A stretch of 64,000 nt of DNA, from positions 17,028,080 through 17,092,079 of the forward strand of contig CM053329.1 of NCBI GenBank assembly GCA_028583605.1, in the 5' to 3' direction. The notes under the pieces are model-generated. The model made no database searches, was not told where the DNA came from, and saw only the letters and a program-made list of their open reading frames with translations. This document shows positions 23,437 through 33,120 of the stretch, one piece after another (within the stretch, counting starts at the first letter, position 1; every line of letters starts with the position of its first letter). This DNA is from Dastarcus helophoroides (Eukaryota; Arthropoda; Insecta; Coleoptera; Bothrideridae). Position numbers and translations under genes: made by a program.

Positions 23437-23483
23437 GCACTGCTGACGAGCTCAAATGAGAGCGAAACACCGATGTCCAGTGC
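23437..23483 (+). ncRNA. Type I hammerhead ribozyme, complete
   Basis: Helix I is GCACTG (23437-23442) with CAGTGC (23478-23483), six perfect pairs. The core CTGACGA is at 23443-23449 and GAAA at 23464-23467. Helix II is GCTC (23450-23453) with GAGC (23460-23463), loop aaatga. Helix III is ACA (23467-23469) with TGT (23474-23476), loop ccga; A23467-U23476 is the usual 15.1-16.1 pair. The cleavage triplet is GTC and predicted cleavage follows 23477. All invariant hammerhead positions are present. Type I hammerheads with short helix III occur in retrozymes, Penelope-like elements and some insect satellites; activity here is inferred. Confidence 0.87.
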
Positions 23484-23598
23484 TACAACTTTTTTTATGT
23501 ATTTTTTTATATTTTCCTAATTTATCAAAAAAACAAAATTTCTATTTTTTCCATATCTAATTTTTGGTCTCCTATTTTTCATTATTCCTATTCTATGT

Positions 23599-23863
23599 TT
23601 GATGGAACGGAGCGGTCCTTGGTTATCTTCAAAAATTGAAACACAGAACTTGTCCCCTGAAACCAAGAAAAATTAAAAAACACAACAAAGGTTGCCCTAA
23701 CGCGTTTCGACAGCCAAGCTGTCATCCTCAGAGAGAAACTCAAGTTTCATGTTTCATGTTTCTCTCTGAAGATGACAGCTTGGCTGTCGAAACGCGTTAG
23801 AGCAACCTTTGTTGTGTTTTTTAATTTTTCTTGGTTTCAGGGGACAAGTTCTGTGTTTCAATT
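23599..23863 (+). mobile_element. Foldback hammerhead-like element, copy 3, with 12-bp target duplication
   Basis: The insert is bounded by CCTATTCTATGT at 23587-23598 and 23864-23875. The paralogous repeat at 42669-42680 has one copy of this 12-mer and no insert, so it is the empty site. The 265-bp insert is largely palindromic. On plus: helix I CTCT (23762-23765) with AGAG (23799-23802), core CTGAAGA (23766-23772), helix II GACAG/CTGTC (23774-23778, 23784-23788), GAAA (23789-23792) and a two-pair helix III ending GTT. The minus-strand arm carries the same motif with CTGAGGA. One unpaired U between core and helix II departs from the hammerhead consensus. Confidence 0.85.
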
Positions 23864-24029
23864 CCTATTCTATGTAAAATAAAATAACCTCTTAATTTGT
23901 GAACTGTCATGAAGTGACGTTTTCAATAAATTTAAATATCACGCAGTCGCATTTCAAAAACTGTCAATTTCAGAAAATTGTCAACAAACCATAAAAATTT
24001 AAATATTTCCAAACTGGGCCGAAGAAATG

Positions 24030-25090
24030 TTAAATAAATTGAAAAACACTTTCAAGAAAAATGGAAATTTCGAGAAAATTTATTTTTATAAAATATTTAG
24101 GAAAAATGGAAACTTTTCAGAAAAAAATCAAAATATCCTAAAAAAATCGAAATATCTGAAAAAAAACTCAAAATTTTAATACAAAATGAGATTTGAGGTA
24201 AAAGTTCGAAGATACCGTCCTTACTGATTTTTTAGAGAAATAGTAAAATGCGAGATGAGTTGAATTTAGATTTTTTCTTGAAATTGTAATTATTTTCCCA
24301 AAATATTGACATTTTCAAAGAAATTTAAATTTTTTTCTTAACACTTTAATTTCTGCTCGAAATAATTTCTTCTTTGAAACTTTTACAAAAATTAGTTTTC
24401 GAAAATGTGATTTTGATTAAAACTAAAAATAAAATAGGTTTTTAAATATCGTAACTTCATGAAAAAAACATAAAATTTCTATAAAAAGAAATCAGAGAGG
24501 ATTTAAAATTTCTACAAAAAATTTTGTAATGAAAAATGTTCAGAAAATTTTGAGAAAAAAGCTCATAAGCTGCAGTTCCACAGTGCCTATACGCCAGCCG
24601 CCACTGGTTCCGACAAGTAAGTACTAAGGAATCAACGAAGGTCAAGCGTGTGAATCTCAGACTATCTTTAATGTTTAAATTTAAGTTGAACGAATACTAT
24701 TAACGACATTTAAGTGTGAAAAATTTAAATTTAAACGCAAATTTTCAATTAAAAATCAGCAAGTTTTAAAAACTTTATTGAAATTTAAAAAAAAATAAAA
24801 ATTTGTTTACAAAATCTAAATTTACAGTTAAAAAAAGGCATTTTCAAGTTTGCGTTGTAAGTTTTGGTAAAAGTTTAAAAATTTTACATTCAAGTCAAAA
24901 TTTTGTCAATTTAGATAGGTCAAAATTTTTGTTTGGAAAAGTTGCAATCATAATTTTAGGGAAAAAGATGAAAATAAAAAGTATGACCTTGGGACTTTGA
25001 GAAAGTACTAGAAGTTAATAAAAAAATTCTTTATATTTGGGGATTAAAGTGTAAGTAAAAATATCCTAATTTCGAGTTTAAAGTCAATAT
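24030..25090. other. AT-rich DNA, no gene recognised
   Basis: Only scattered short frames. A GC-richer patch at 24560-24640 has no recognisable product. Confidence 0.35.
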
Positions 25091-26415
25091 TACCGAAAAA
25101 AAAACCAAAATTTTTTATTTTAATAATTTTAATTGACGAAAAATTTTTTAAAATTTAAAAATGTGCTCTTGGTGGTCCATAGGTAAAATTATTTTCAGTT
25201 AAAAATTTGGTTATTTGAGGGTCATCAGTATTACAGCTGTTTTTCCATGAAATCTTCTCTAAAATTCGCAAAAGTTCTCATGGAGCATCCAAATCAAAAT
25301 AATTTTGAGCTTAAATATTGGGAATTTGACACGTTAATCAGTATTTCAATTGTTTTGCCAAAAAAACTTCTCGTCTTAGAGAATCATAGGTAAACTAATG
25401 TTATATTAAAAAGGTTGGGTTTTGATGATTGACCTGGCCATTGTTTTACCATGAAATCTTTAAAATGAGCAAATCTTTTAAGCCAAACGTTAGGCATTTA
25501 GTACTTTGCCAATATATCAATTTTTATTCACGAATAATTCTTTAAAATTCAATAATGTGCTCTTGGTGGTTCATAGCCAAAATAATTGTATGTTAAAAAG
25601 CTGGTTCTTTGATGGTCACCAGTATTACAGTTGTTCTCCCATGAAATCTCCTCTAAAATTCGCAAATGTTCTCATGGAGCATTCAAATCAAAATAATTTT
25701 GGGCTAAAATGTTGGAAATTTGATATGTCATCAGTATTTTAATGGTTTGCCAAAAAACATTCTCTTCTTGGAGAATTACAGGTAAAATATTGTTATAATA
25801 AAAAGTTTGGGTTTTGATGGTGGACCTGGCAGTTGTTTTTTCATTAAATCGCTAAAATTCGCAAATCTTTCCCATGAAATCTCCTCTAAAATTCGCAAAT
25901 GTTCTCATGGAACATTCAAATCAAAATAATGTTGAAATAAAATGTTGGAAATTTAATATGTCATCAGTATTTTAATTGTTTTGCCAAAAAACATTTTATT
26001 CTTGGAGAACCACAGGTAAAATAATATTATATTAAAAAGTTTGGGTTTTGATGGTTGACCTGGCAGTTGTTTTTCCATTAAATCACTAAAACTCGCAAAT
26101 CTTTTAAGTCAAACGTTAGGCATTTTGTAGTGTACCAATATTTCAATTGTCTATTCACGAAAAATTCTTTAAAATTCAAAAATGTGCTCTTGGACGTCCG
26201 TAGGCAAAACAATGGTATGTTAAATAGCTGCTTATTTGCTGATCATCAGTATTGCAGTTGTTTTCCCATGAAATCTTCTCAAAAATTCGCTAATGTTCAC
26301 ATGGAGCATCATAGTCAAAATAATTTGCAGCTGAAATGTTGGGAATTTGAATATGTTATCAGTATTTCATTGGTTTTGCTAAAAAACATTCTCTTCTTGA
26401 AGAATCACAGGTAAA
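25090..26415. repeat. Tandem repeat, irregular unit about 310-390 bp
   Basis: Units contain aatgtgctcttgg (25161, 25554, 26181), ccatgaaatctt(c)tc, tcgcaaatgttctcatggag, gtcatcagtattt and acattctcttcttgga. The copies vary in length through internal deletion. The 78- and 94-residue plus frames (25506, 26130) are homologous only because they lie in register in two units. Confidence 0.75.
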
Positions 26416-26422
26416 ATAATAT

Positions 26423-26744
26423 TGTTACGGGCTTTATCGGTTCGAATTGATTACACTTATCGAATAATACCCACTTTATTACCAAACTAAACTCGATTAC
26501 CAAACTACAACTTGATAATGAACTCACTTATTGACTTCTTACTAACTCACTAACTACACTAACTTTTAACCAACTGACTCGAGGGAAAGCTGAGCGCCTT
26601 TTATAGTTTTTGCCCCCGGCTTCTAGAACTTTTCGGCAGATAAAGCTTATCGTTTGCCAAAATTTCTGGAACGCTTATCTGTCATTTGTTTCGTTATCGC
26701 GGCCTTTTTTTATTTACTAAATTATACAATTTTATTCTAAATTC
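26423..26744 (-). mobile_element. LTR of the same family, minus, 5' end deleted
   Basis: Its 3' terminus is at 26423 (tgttacgggc on plus), preceded by atat. It contains the polyadenylation signal complement ccactttatt, the TATA region cttttatag and part of gcggcc. The last 40 or so bases of U3 are missing. Confidence 0.78.
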
Positions 26745-27485
26745 AGTTAAGGCCCAAAATTTTGTTAAACGTCAAGAATTTCTGTTAAAGTCACCGTTTT
26801 GAAAGGAAAGTCTAACTTTCCAAAAAAAAATTGGTGGTTTCAATTCGCAATCAAATTTATAGTGAAAAAATTGAAAGCGTAAACCCGGTAACATAAAAAA
26901 AATAATATTTTGAAAAAAAATGAAGAAAAAACCCGTAACACTATAAAATTTTCAGTGTATTTTTGGGATCTTTTAAGACTGGAAAGGTGCAATTAATATC
27001 CTTAGTCCTTATTTGCAAAGTTGTAGCAAGGGAATATCCCTAATTAGAGAATTTTTTACCCCTTTTTTTAATTAACTTTCCTATACTAATTTTTCTTATT
27101 AAAAACTTATACCTGATTGAGAATACTTTGCAGTTTTCAAAACTTTACTTGTACTTTCTGTACAATGATTACGTTCCGAGCTATTGTTAACAAAGTCAAA
27201 AACCACTTTTTTGTTTTGAATGAAAATAATTGAGCGAAAAATCACGATAGAAGCCTGAAAAATTAGTCATCTTAAAGATAATTAAATTATCTAGCAAAAC
27301 CTTGAAAGAATATTACTAGAAAAGAATGATTGAAGTTCCTGCACCTTTTTAAAAATAAAGTGAAATTTGGAAAAATCTTTGGCGCATAGTTTTCTCAAGA
27401 TTAGTCACAAATTTTTAAAGCTAAAATAGTTTCAACTCAAAACCTGAAAACTAGAAACCTGCAGCTTTAATTTGCTGCATATTAT

Positions 27486-27845
27486 TGTTGCAAAATGTAA
27501 ATTATAGAATTTAGTACGTAAGAAAATTTTCTAGAAAGATCTGATAAGGGGAAAGCGGCCGCGATAACGAAGCAAACGGCAGATGAGCGTTCCAGAAATT
27601 TCGGCAAACGATAAGCCTTATCTGCGGGATTTTTCTAGAACCTGGGAGCCAAAACTATATAAGGCAGTCGCCTTTCCCTCGGGGGACTTAGTTAGAGTCA
27701 GCCAGTGTAATTAGTGAGTTAGTAGTTAGAAGTAAATAAGTGAGTTCATTATTCAGTTGTAGTGTTCCGAGTTTAGTTTGGTAATAAAGTGGGTATTATT
27801 CAATTCACGTGTTAATAATCAATTCGAACTGATAAGCCCCCAACA
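27486..27845 (+). mobile_element. Complete solo LTR, 360 bp, TTAT target duplication
   Basis: Termini are TGTTGCAAAATG and CCCCCAACA. TTAT flanks it at 27482-27485 and 27846-27849. TATATAAG is at 27657-27664 and AATAAA at 27783-27788. It is highly similar to the copy at 13781, so both inserted relatively recently. Confidence 0.88.
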
Positions 27846-27849
27846 TTAT

Positions 27850-30115
27850 TATTCTCTGTGACTATTTCACTTTGAGTTACAACTTTTAGAAAATCACCTA
27901 AAAATTTGGAATCTTTCAATCTATTAATTTCTGTACCTAGTGCATTTATGGCCAAAATGCACCTACTTTTAACTAAATTTTAAAGTATAAATAATTAAAA
28001 TTTAATCTACGGTATCAATTAAGGCCCCAGTCGAAGTTTAAATTAAGATCCGTCACCTGGCCCCGTGCAACAAACCATCAAGTCTTTTTTGCCCAAGTAG
28101 AGCCCTTATGTCGTATTTATTGGTGTCGTGGGTCGAACTAAATCTAACTTAGGATACTTTGGAGGCGAGGAAAATGCTTCAATTTCAATTTCCACATATT
28201 TGTGCCAAACTTTTATCTGTTATATTACTCGGGCGAGATATACTGGGGACTTTGTCAGCGTTCAATTTCGATATCGAACTTTTAAAAATATTTTCCAAGT
28301 TTGGAATATGTTTAGCGAATTCGCGCACGAATTTTACAAGAAGATTTAACCAGAAATTAGATTTTTCTTACCTAGTGGGAGAAATCTGTCGGAGGTCATA
28401 ATAGGGAAATCTGGGGGCACACAATTCACTTTTTTATAGACTAGATGACTCAATTTTTAAACCACTGAAGAGAGTGAAAGTTTTATCAACGTTTTAGTAG
28501 ACGAGCCCTATGAAGACTAACGATCTATGGTTAAATCTAGTTCCTAGTTAATAATATTTGCTTAAGGGTTATAAATTCCATTGTTTGGAGTCTAAATATT
28601 TAATATTATTCTGCTAGGTGGTATTTTAATAAATTAATTCGGTTTAAACATTGTTTCTTATCATATACACACATTGGTATGTGATACTAGTGGATTAAAC
28701 TTCCTAAAATATAGTAAAGCGAGCAATCACGTTTAGAAAAAATTGCCAAGATTTAATGTATTATTAAAACTGCCACTTATCAGTTGGTAAGCTTTTAAGA
28801 AGCATTTTTGGATTTTTTTTATTTTTACGAAACGAAATAGGATTTTGAATAAGTCAAACCATCAAAATTAATTTAATCTGTGATCTAAATTGAAAAAAAT
28901 TCTCGAATTCTCCACAAATAAGTCTATTTACAACTTTGGCTTTTATGTAACATACAAGTTTCATAAATGGAATAAATAAATAGTAAACTAGAAAAGTAAA
29001 TATTTTTTCGAGTTGTAAACTAACAAATGTTGCAAATGACTCGTAATCCCAACAACTAATTAGGTCAAGGATTCCTGAATGAATGAATTAATTTATTGAT
29101 ATTGCATCAACGAATTTAGTCAAATTTATTCAAAATACATCGTCGATCGTCACTGGAAATTGAAAGGGGCTAATTTCAGATTTAACCTAGACGTTTTTAA
29201 ATTTTTTCTTGAAGTTGTCAAATAATAGTAAAAATTTCCCAATAACAGGCACAACCGACTTTTTCTCGAACTTGACCTTGAATTCAAGGTCGAAATCTCG
29301 AGAGAAGAAACTTCAAATTTTAATCGTTTTCACCTTAAGATTCTCATTGACTCGTCTTGACTCAACTTTTAGCTTCTAGCTTTTTTTGCAAGCTTTAATT
29401 TCCAATAAAAAAAGGTCAAAATCTCAAAAAAAATCGAAGCTTTCAAAAATATATGTTCTTACAAATCTCTAGATTTTAAATGTCCCCTAGAAATGTTCAC
29501 TAACGTGGAATCTAAAGGAAAGAGTTTCGTAATTTTGATATTAATCTCAAAATATCGACCATAAAAGAATAAAACTCGAAAAAATTCGAAAATTTGACGT
29601 TCAAGTGTCAGTGTTTAAAGTCGAAATTTTAGTCACAAAGTTATTCTCTTCCAAATTTTGTTATTATCTCGTCATTTCGGCTTAAAAGAAGGGAACACCA
29701 GATTGAGATTCCCACCATTTTTTTTTCAAAGATTTCCATTTTTGGTCAAATTATTGACTTCATCCAGAAACGTTGAAAAAATAATGAAATTTCATTTTAT
29801 TTTTTAGTGATTTTTCTCAAAGTTTTCACTTACAGGTAAACATATTACAAAAATTTCATAAAAAGGTAAACTATTCAAAAAGTCAAGAATTTCAAAGATG
29901 ATTTTAAATAAATAGAATAATTTATTAAATTAATTTCAAATTCGACTATGAAAATAAAAATTTCAAACTAAATTCCCAAAAATAGTTAGAATTTTTACAA
30001 AATCGAAATTTTCAAAAAGTCAGTATATTTAAAAAAGTCGAATGTAAAAATAATTGCATTTTTCATAAGTAACAAATGAGTTAAATATCAAGAAAAATGC
30101 GAAATTTTCGATAAT
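27850..30115. other. Low-copy AT-rich DNA with one candidate first exon
   Basis: No satellite period is visible and word use is more complex than around it. Frames at 28128-28401 on plus lack splice support and are probably shadows. Apart from the weak minus-strand signals listed separately, no gene is seen. Confidence 0.4.
28372..28438 (-). promoter_or_regulatory. Possible TATA promoter with a short first exon
   Basis: On minus, TATAAAA lies at 28438-28432, an initiator-like CCAGATT about 26 bp downstream (28412), then ATG at 28399 and a donor CTAG|GTAAGA with exon end at 28372. The coding part would be MTSDRFLPL plus one base. No second exon was found, and the 5' UTR would be only about 12 nt, so this is weak. 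Confidence 0.22.
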
Positions 30116-30119
30116 CACG

Positions 30120-30516
30120 TAATCCTGAATTTAAATGACCTTGGGCTTCACGTGGTCCTAATCTTAAAACAAGTCAACATTTTCTAAAAAAATTCAAAAT
30201 ACCTTGAGTTTATGCCCTTTTAAACTCTCGTCATTTTGAGCTAACGTGGCCTTAAGCACACACGACCTTACGCTGACGTAATCCTGAATTTAAATGACCT
30301 TGGGCTCACGTGGTCCTAATTATTTACGGACCTTAATGACCTTGGGCTCACGTGGTACTAATTATACACGACCATATCTGCACGTGACCTTGACACTACG
30401 TGACCTCGAACTTTTAGGTTTTTTAACATAAAATCGTAAAATATTATTTACACACACGTGACACTACGTGACCTCGAACTTTTAGGTTTTTTAAAGTAAA
30501 ATCCTAAAATATTATC
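30120..30516 (-). repeat. AGGTCA/CACGTG repeat, inverted orientation
   Basis: Read on minus, the units are cacgtgagcccaaggtcatt, caaggtcgtgtgtgct and aaggtcacgtgcagatatgg. They match 33120-33350 read on plus, so the two form arms of an inverted repeat about 3 kb apart. Motifs CAAGGTCA and CACGTG recur within it. Confidence 0.8.
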
Positions 30517-30528
30517 TACATATTTTAT

Positions 30529-30901
30529 TTTTTCTTGATGGAACGGACTGGTCCTTGGTTATCTTCAAAAATTGAAACACAGAACTTGTCCCCTGAAACC
30601 AAGAAAAATTAAAAAACACAACAAAGGTTGCTCTAACGCGTTTCGACAGCCAAGCTGTCATCTTCAGAGAGAAACTAACATCTAATCTTAAAATTTTAAG
30701 ATTAGATGTTAGTTTCTAACGCGTTTCGACAGCCAAGCTGTCATCTTCAGAGAGAAACTAACATCTAATCTTAAAATTTTAAGATTAGATGTTAGTTTCT
30801 CTCTGAAGATGACAGCTTGACTGTCGAAACGCGTTAGAGCAACCTTTGTTGTGTTTTTTAATTTTTCTTGGTTTCAGGGGACAAGTTCTGTGTTTCAATT
30901 T
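30529..30901 (+). mobile_element. Foldback hammerhead-like element, copy 4, with 12-bp target duplication
   Basis: TACATATTTTAT flanks the insert at 30517-30528 and 30902-30913. The 373-bp element holds three hammerhead-like motifs: two on minus (core complements tcttcag at 30661-30667 and 30744-30750) and one on plus (CTGAAGA 30803-30809, helix II GACAG/CTGTC, GAAA 30826-30829, cleavage triplet GTT ending 30835, helix I CTCT/AGAG). Extra half-units with attagatgttagtttc are duplicated in the hinge. The left end extends about 45 bp (ggaacggactggtccttgg) beyond the palindrome. Confidence 0.85.
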
Positions 30902-30913
30902 TACATATTTTAT

Positions 30914-31590
30914 ATTTAATCTTAAAATATGTCAAAAATTTAAAAAAAAATTCGAACCATGTAAAATATTTTTCTTTATCATTTCGAGGTTTGAAGTTCG
31001 TGTAAATCAAATTCTTCAAATAGATCTTGATAGAGAATTGTATTTTTTAAAATAAGTTAAAATTTTGAGAAACAGTATAAATTTCCAGGCGAACGAACAT
31101 TTTGAAAAAACAGGAAATTTTGAGCTGTCGATATTTTCAGAAAAATTAGAAATATTTAAAGTCAAAATTTTTAAAAAAGTAATTTCCAAAAACACTCAAG
31201 ATTTCCAAAAAAGGTCGAAATAAAAATTTCAGAAAATATTTTTAAATCAAGTCCAAATTCGAGAAAAATCCTGTCAAGTCAAAATGTGAAGCCGAAATTT
31301 TCAAAAAAGAAATATTCGATTTTCGAAAAGTGGAGATTTAAATAGAAATTCAAGAACATTTGAGAAAAAGAGCAAATTTAGTATTTTCTTTTTTTTTTTC
31401 ATTGATTTTTTGAAATTCCAGGAAAATAGTAAAAATTTTGAATAATTTCCGAATTGTGCAAAAAGTTGAAATTCTCTTATGGTATACAAAAATATTCAAA
31501 ATCAAAGTTTTGAAAAAGTCAAAATTTTCAAAAGGCCAGTATTTTCAAAAAAATCGAAATAAAAATATTCTAATTTTTTTAGATAAAGTC
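30914..31590. other. AT-rich DNA; left part belongs to the inverted arm
   Basis: 30902-31060 is the inverse of about 32990-33110 (tcgaggttt, ttcgaacca, atatgtcaaaaattt on plus here). The remainder is AT-rich without a period. Confidence 0.5.
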
Positions 31591-32540
31591 GAAATTTCTA
31601 TAATCAACATTTGAAAGAGCTGAAATTTTGGAAAAAGTTGAAATTTTTAAAAAAATTCAACGTTTTCAAAAATGTTGAGATTAAAAAAAGTAAATGGACG
31701 TTTCAAAGTAAGCACAAACTTGCAAATAATCAAAATTTCAAATATTGAATAGTTTTTAAAAATAAAATTTTCCAAAAAGACGAATTTCTATAATCAACAT
31801 TTGAAAGAGCTGAAATGTTGGAAAAAGTTGAAATTTTCAAAAAAATTCAACGTTTTCAAAAATGTTGAGATTAAAAAAAAGTAAATGGACGTTTCAAAGT
31901 AAGCACAAACTAGCAAATAATCAAAATTTCAAATATTGAATAGTTTTTAAAAACAAAATTTTCCAAAAAGACGAATTTCTATAATCAACATTTGAAAAAG
32001 CTGAAATTTTGGAAAAAGTTCAAATTTTCAAAAAACTTCAACGTTTTCAAAAATGTTGAGATTAAAAAAACGTAAATGGACGTTTCAAAGTAAGCACAAA
32101 CTTGCAAATAATCAAAATTTCAAATATAGAATAGTTTTTAGAAACAAAATTTCCCAAAAAGACGAATTTCTATAATCAACATTTGAAAAAGCTGAAATTT
32201 TGGAAAAAGTTTAAATTTTCAAAAAAATTCAACGTTTTCAAAAATGTTGAAATTAAAGAAAAGTAAATGGACGTTTCAAAGTAAGCACAAACTTGCAAAT
32301 AATCAAAATTTCAAATATTGAATAGTTTTTAAAAACAAAATTTTCCAAAAAGACGAATTTCTATAATCAACATTTGAAAGAGCTGAAATTTTGGAAAAAG
32401 TTGAAATTTTCAAAAAAATTCAACGTTTTCAAAAAAGTTGAAATTAAAAAAAAGTAAATGGACGTTTAAAAGTAAGCACAAACTTGCAAATAATCAAAAT
32501 TTCAAATATGGAATAGTTTTTAAAACCAAAATTTTCCAAA
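31590..32540. repeat. Tandem array, 191-bp monomer, five copies
   Basis: The landmark ctataatcaacatttga recurs at 31598, 31788, 31979, 32170 and 32361, spacing 190, 191, 191 and 191 bp. Copies are nearly identical and share aaatggacgttt and gtaagcacaaact. The array sits between the inverted arms of the 30.1-33.3 kb structure. Confidence 0.93.
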
Positions 32541-33120
32541 AAAAACGAAATTTTTGACAATTTAAAAAAAAATTAAAAACTTAACCTTTTAACAAAAATA
32601 CGAAACTTTAATAAAAGTGAGAATTTAAAAAAGTGAAATTTTTGAAATGTCAATTTTTCTTTTAAGTCGAAGCCTTAATTTTGATAGTCGAAATAAATTA
32701 ATATTTTGAGAAAACGTTGAATTTTTGAAAAATATTCGATTTTGAAAAAAGTGAGAACTGGTGGTGGTTTTTTACAAAATTCAAAATTACAAGAAGGTCC
32801 TAATTTAAAAAAAGTGGAAATTTTAAAATTGAAATTTTGATGAAAAGTTTAAATTTTGATAAAAAGGGGAATTTGAAAATGAAGACAAAACGTCGAGATT
32901 TAAGTCGATTAAAAATCCAATTTTGAATAAAAAATGTTAAAATTAAAATTTATTTTTTTCTTTATTTTTTAAACTCTTCAGTGTTAAAACGAAATTTTAC
33001 GAACGAAGTTTAAACCTCGAAATGATAAAGAAAACTATTTTAGATGGTTCGATTTTTTTTTGAAATTTTTGACCTATTTTAAGATTGAATATAAGACATG
33101 TAAATAATATCTTAAGATTT
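32540..33120. other. AT-rich DNA merging into the inverted arm
   Basis: 32540-32990 shows degenerate gaaatttt words only. From about 32990 it is the inverse of 30902-31060. Confidence 0.45.

Larger units (their letters stand above)
23390..24030 (+). repeat. Hammerhead-bearing repeat, copy 1
   Basis: The unit aligns with 42480-42840 from the hammerhead through acttgtcatga-type, cgttttNaataaatttaaat and aaatatttccaaactgggcc. Its hammerhead is at 23437-23483. It is interrupted by a foldback element (23599-23863) that is absent from the other copy. No open frame is conserved between copies, so the element is non-coding. Confidence 0.8.

Noticed and set aside
28490..28515. CTGAAGA followed by GAAA as another hammerhead
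   Set aside because: Helix II cannot form and there is no cleavage triplet or helix I.
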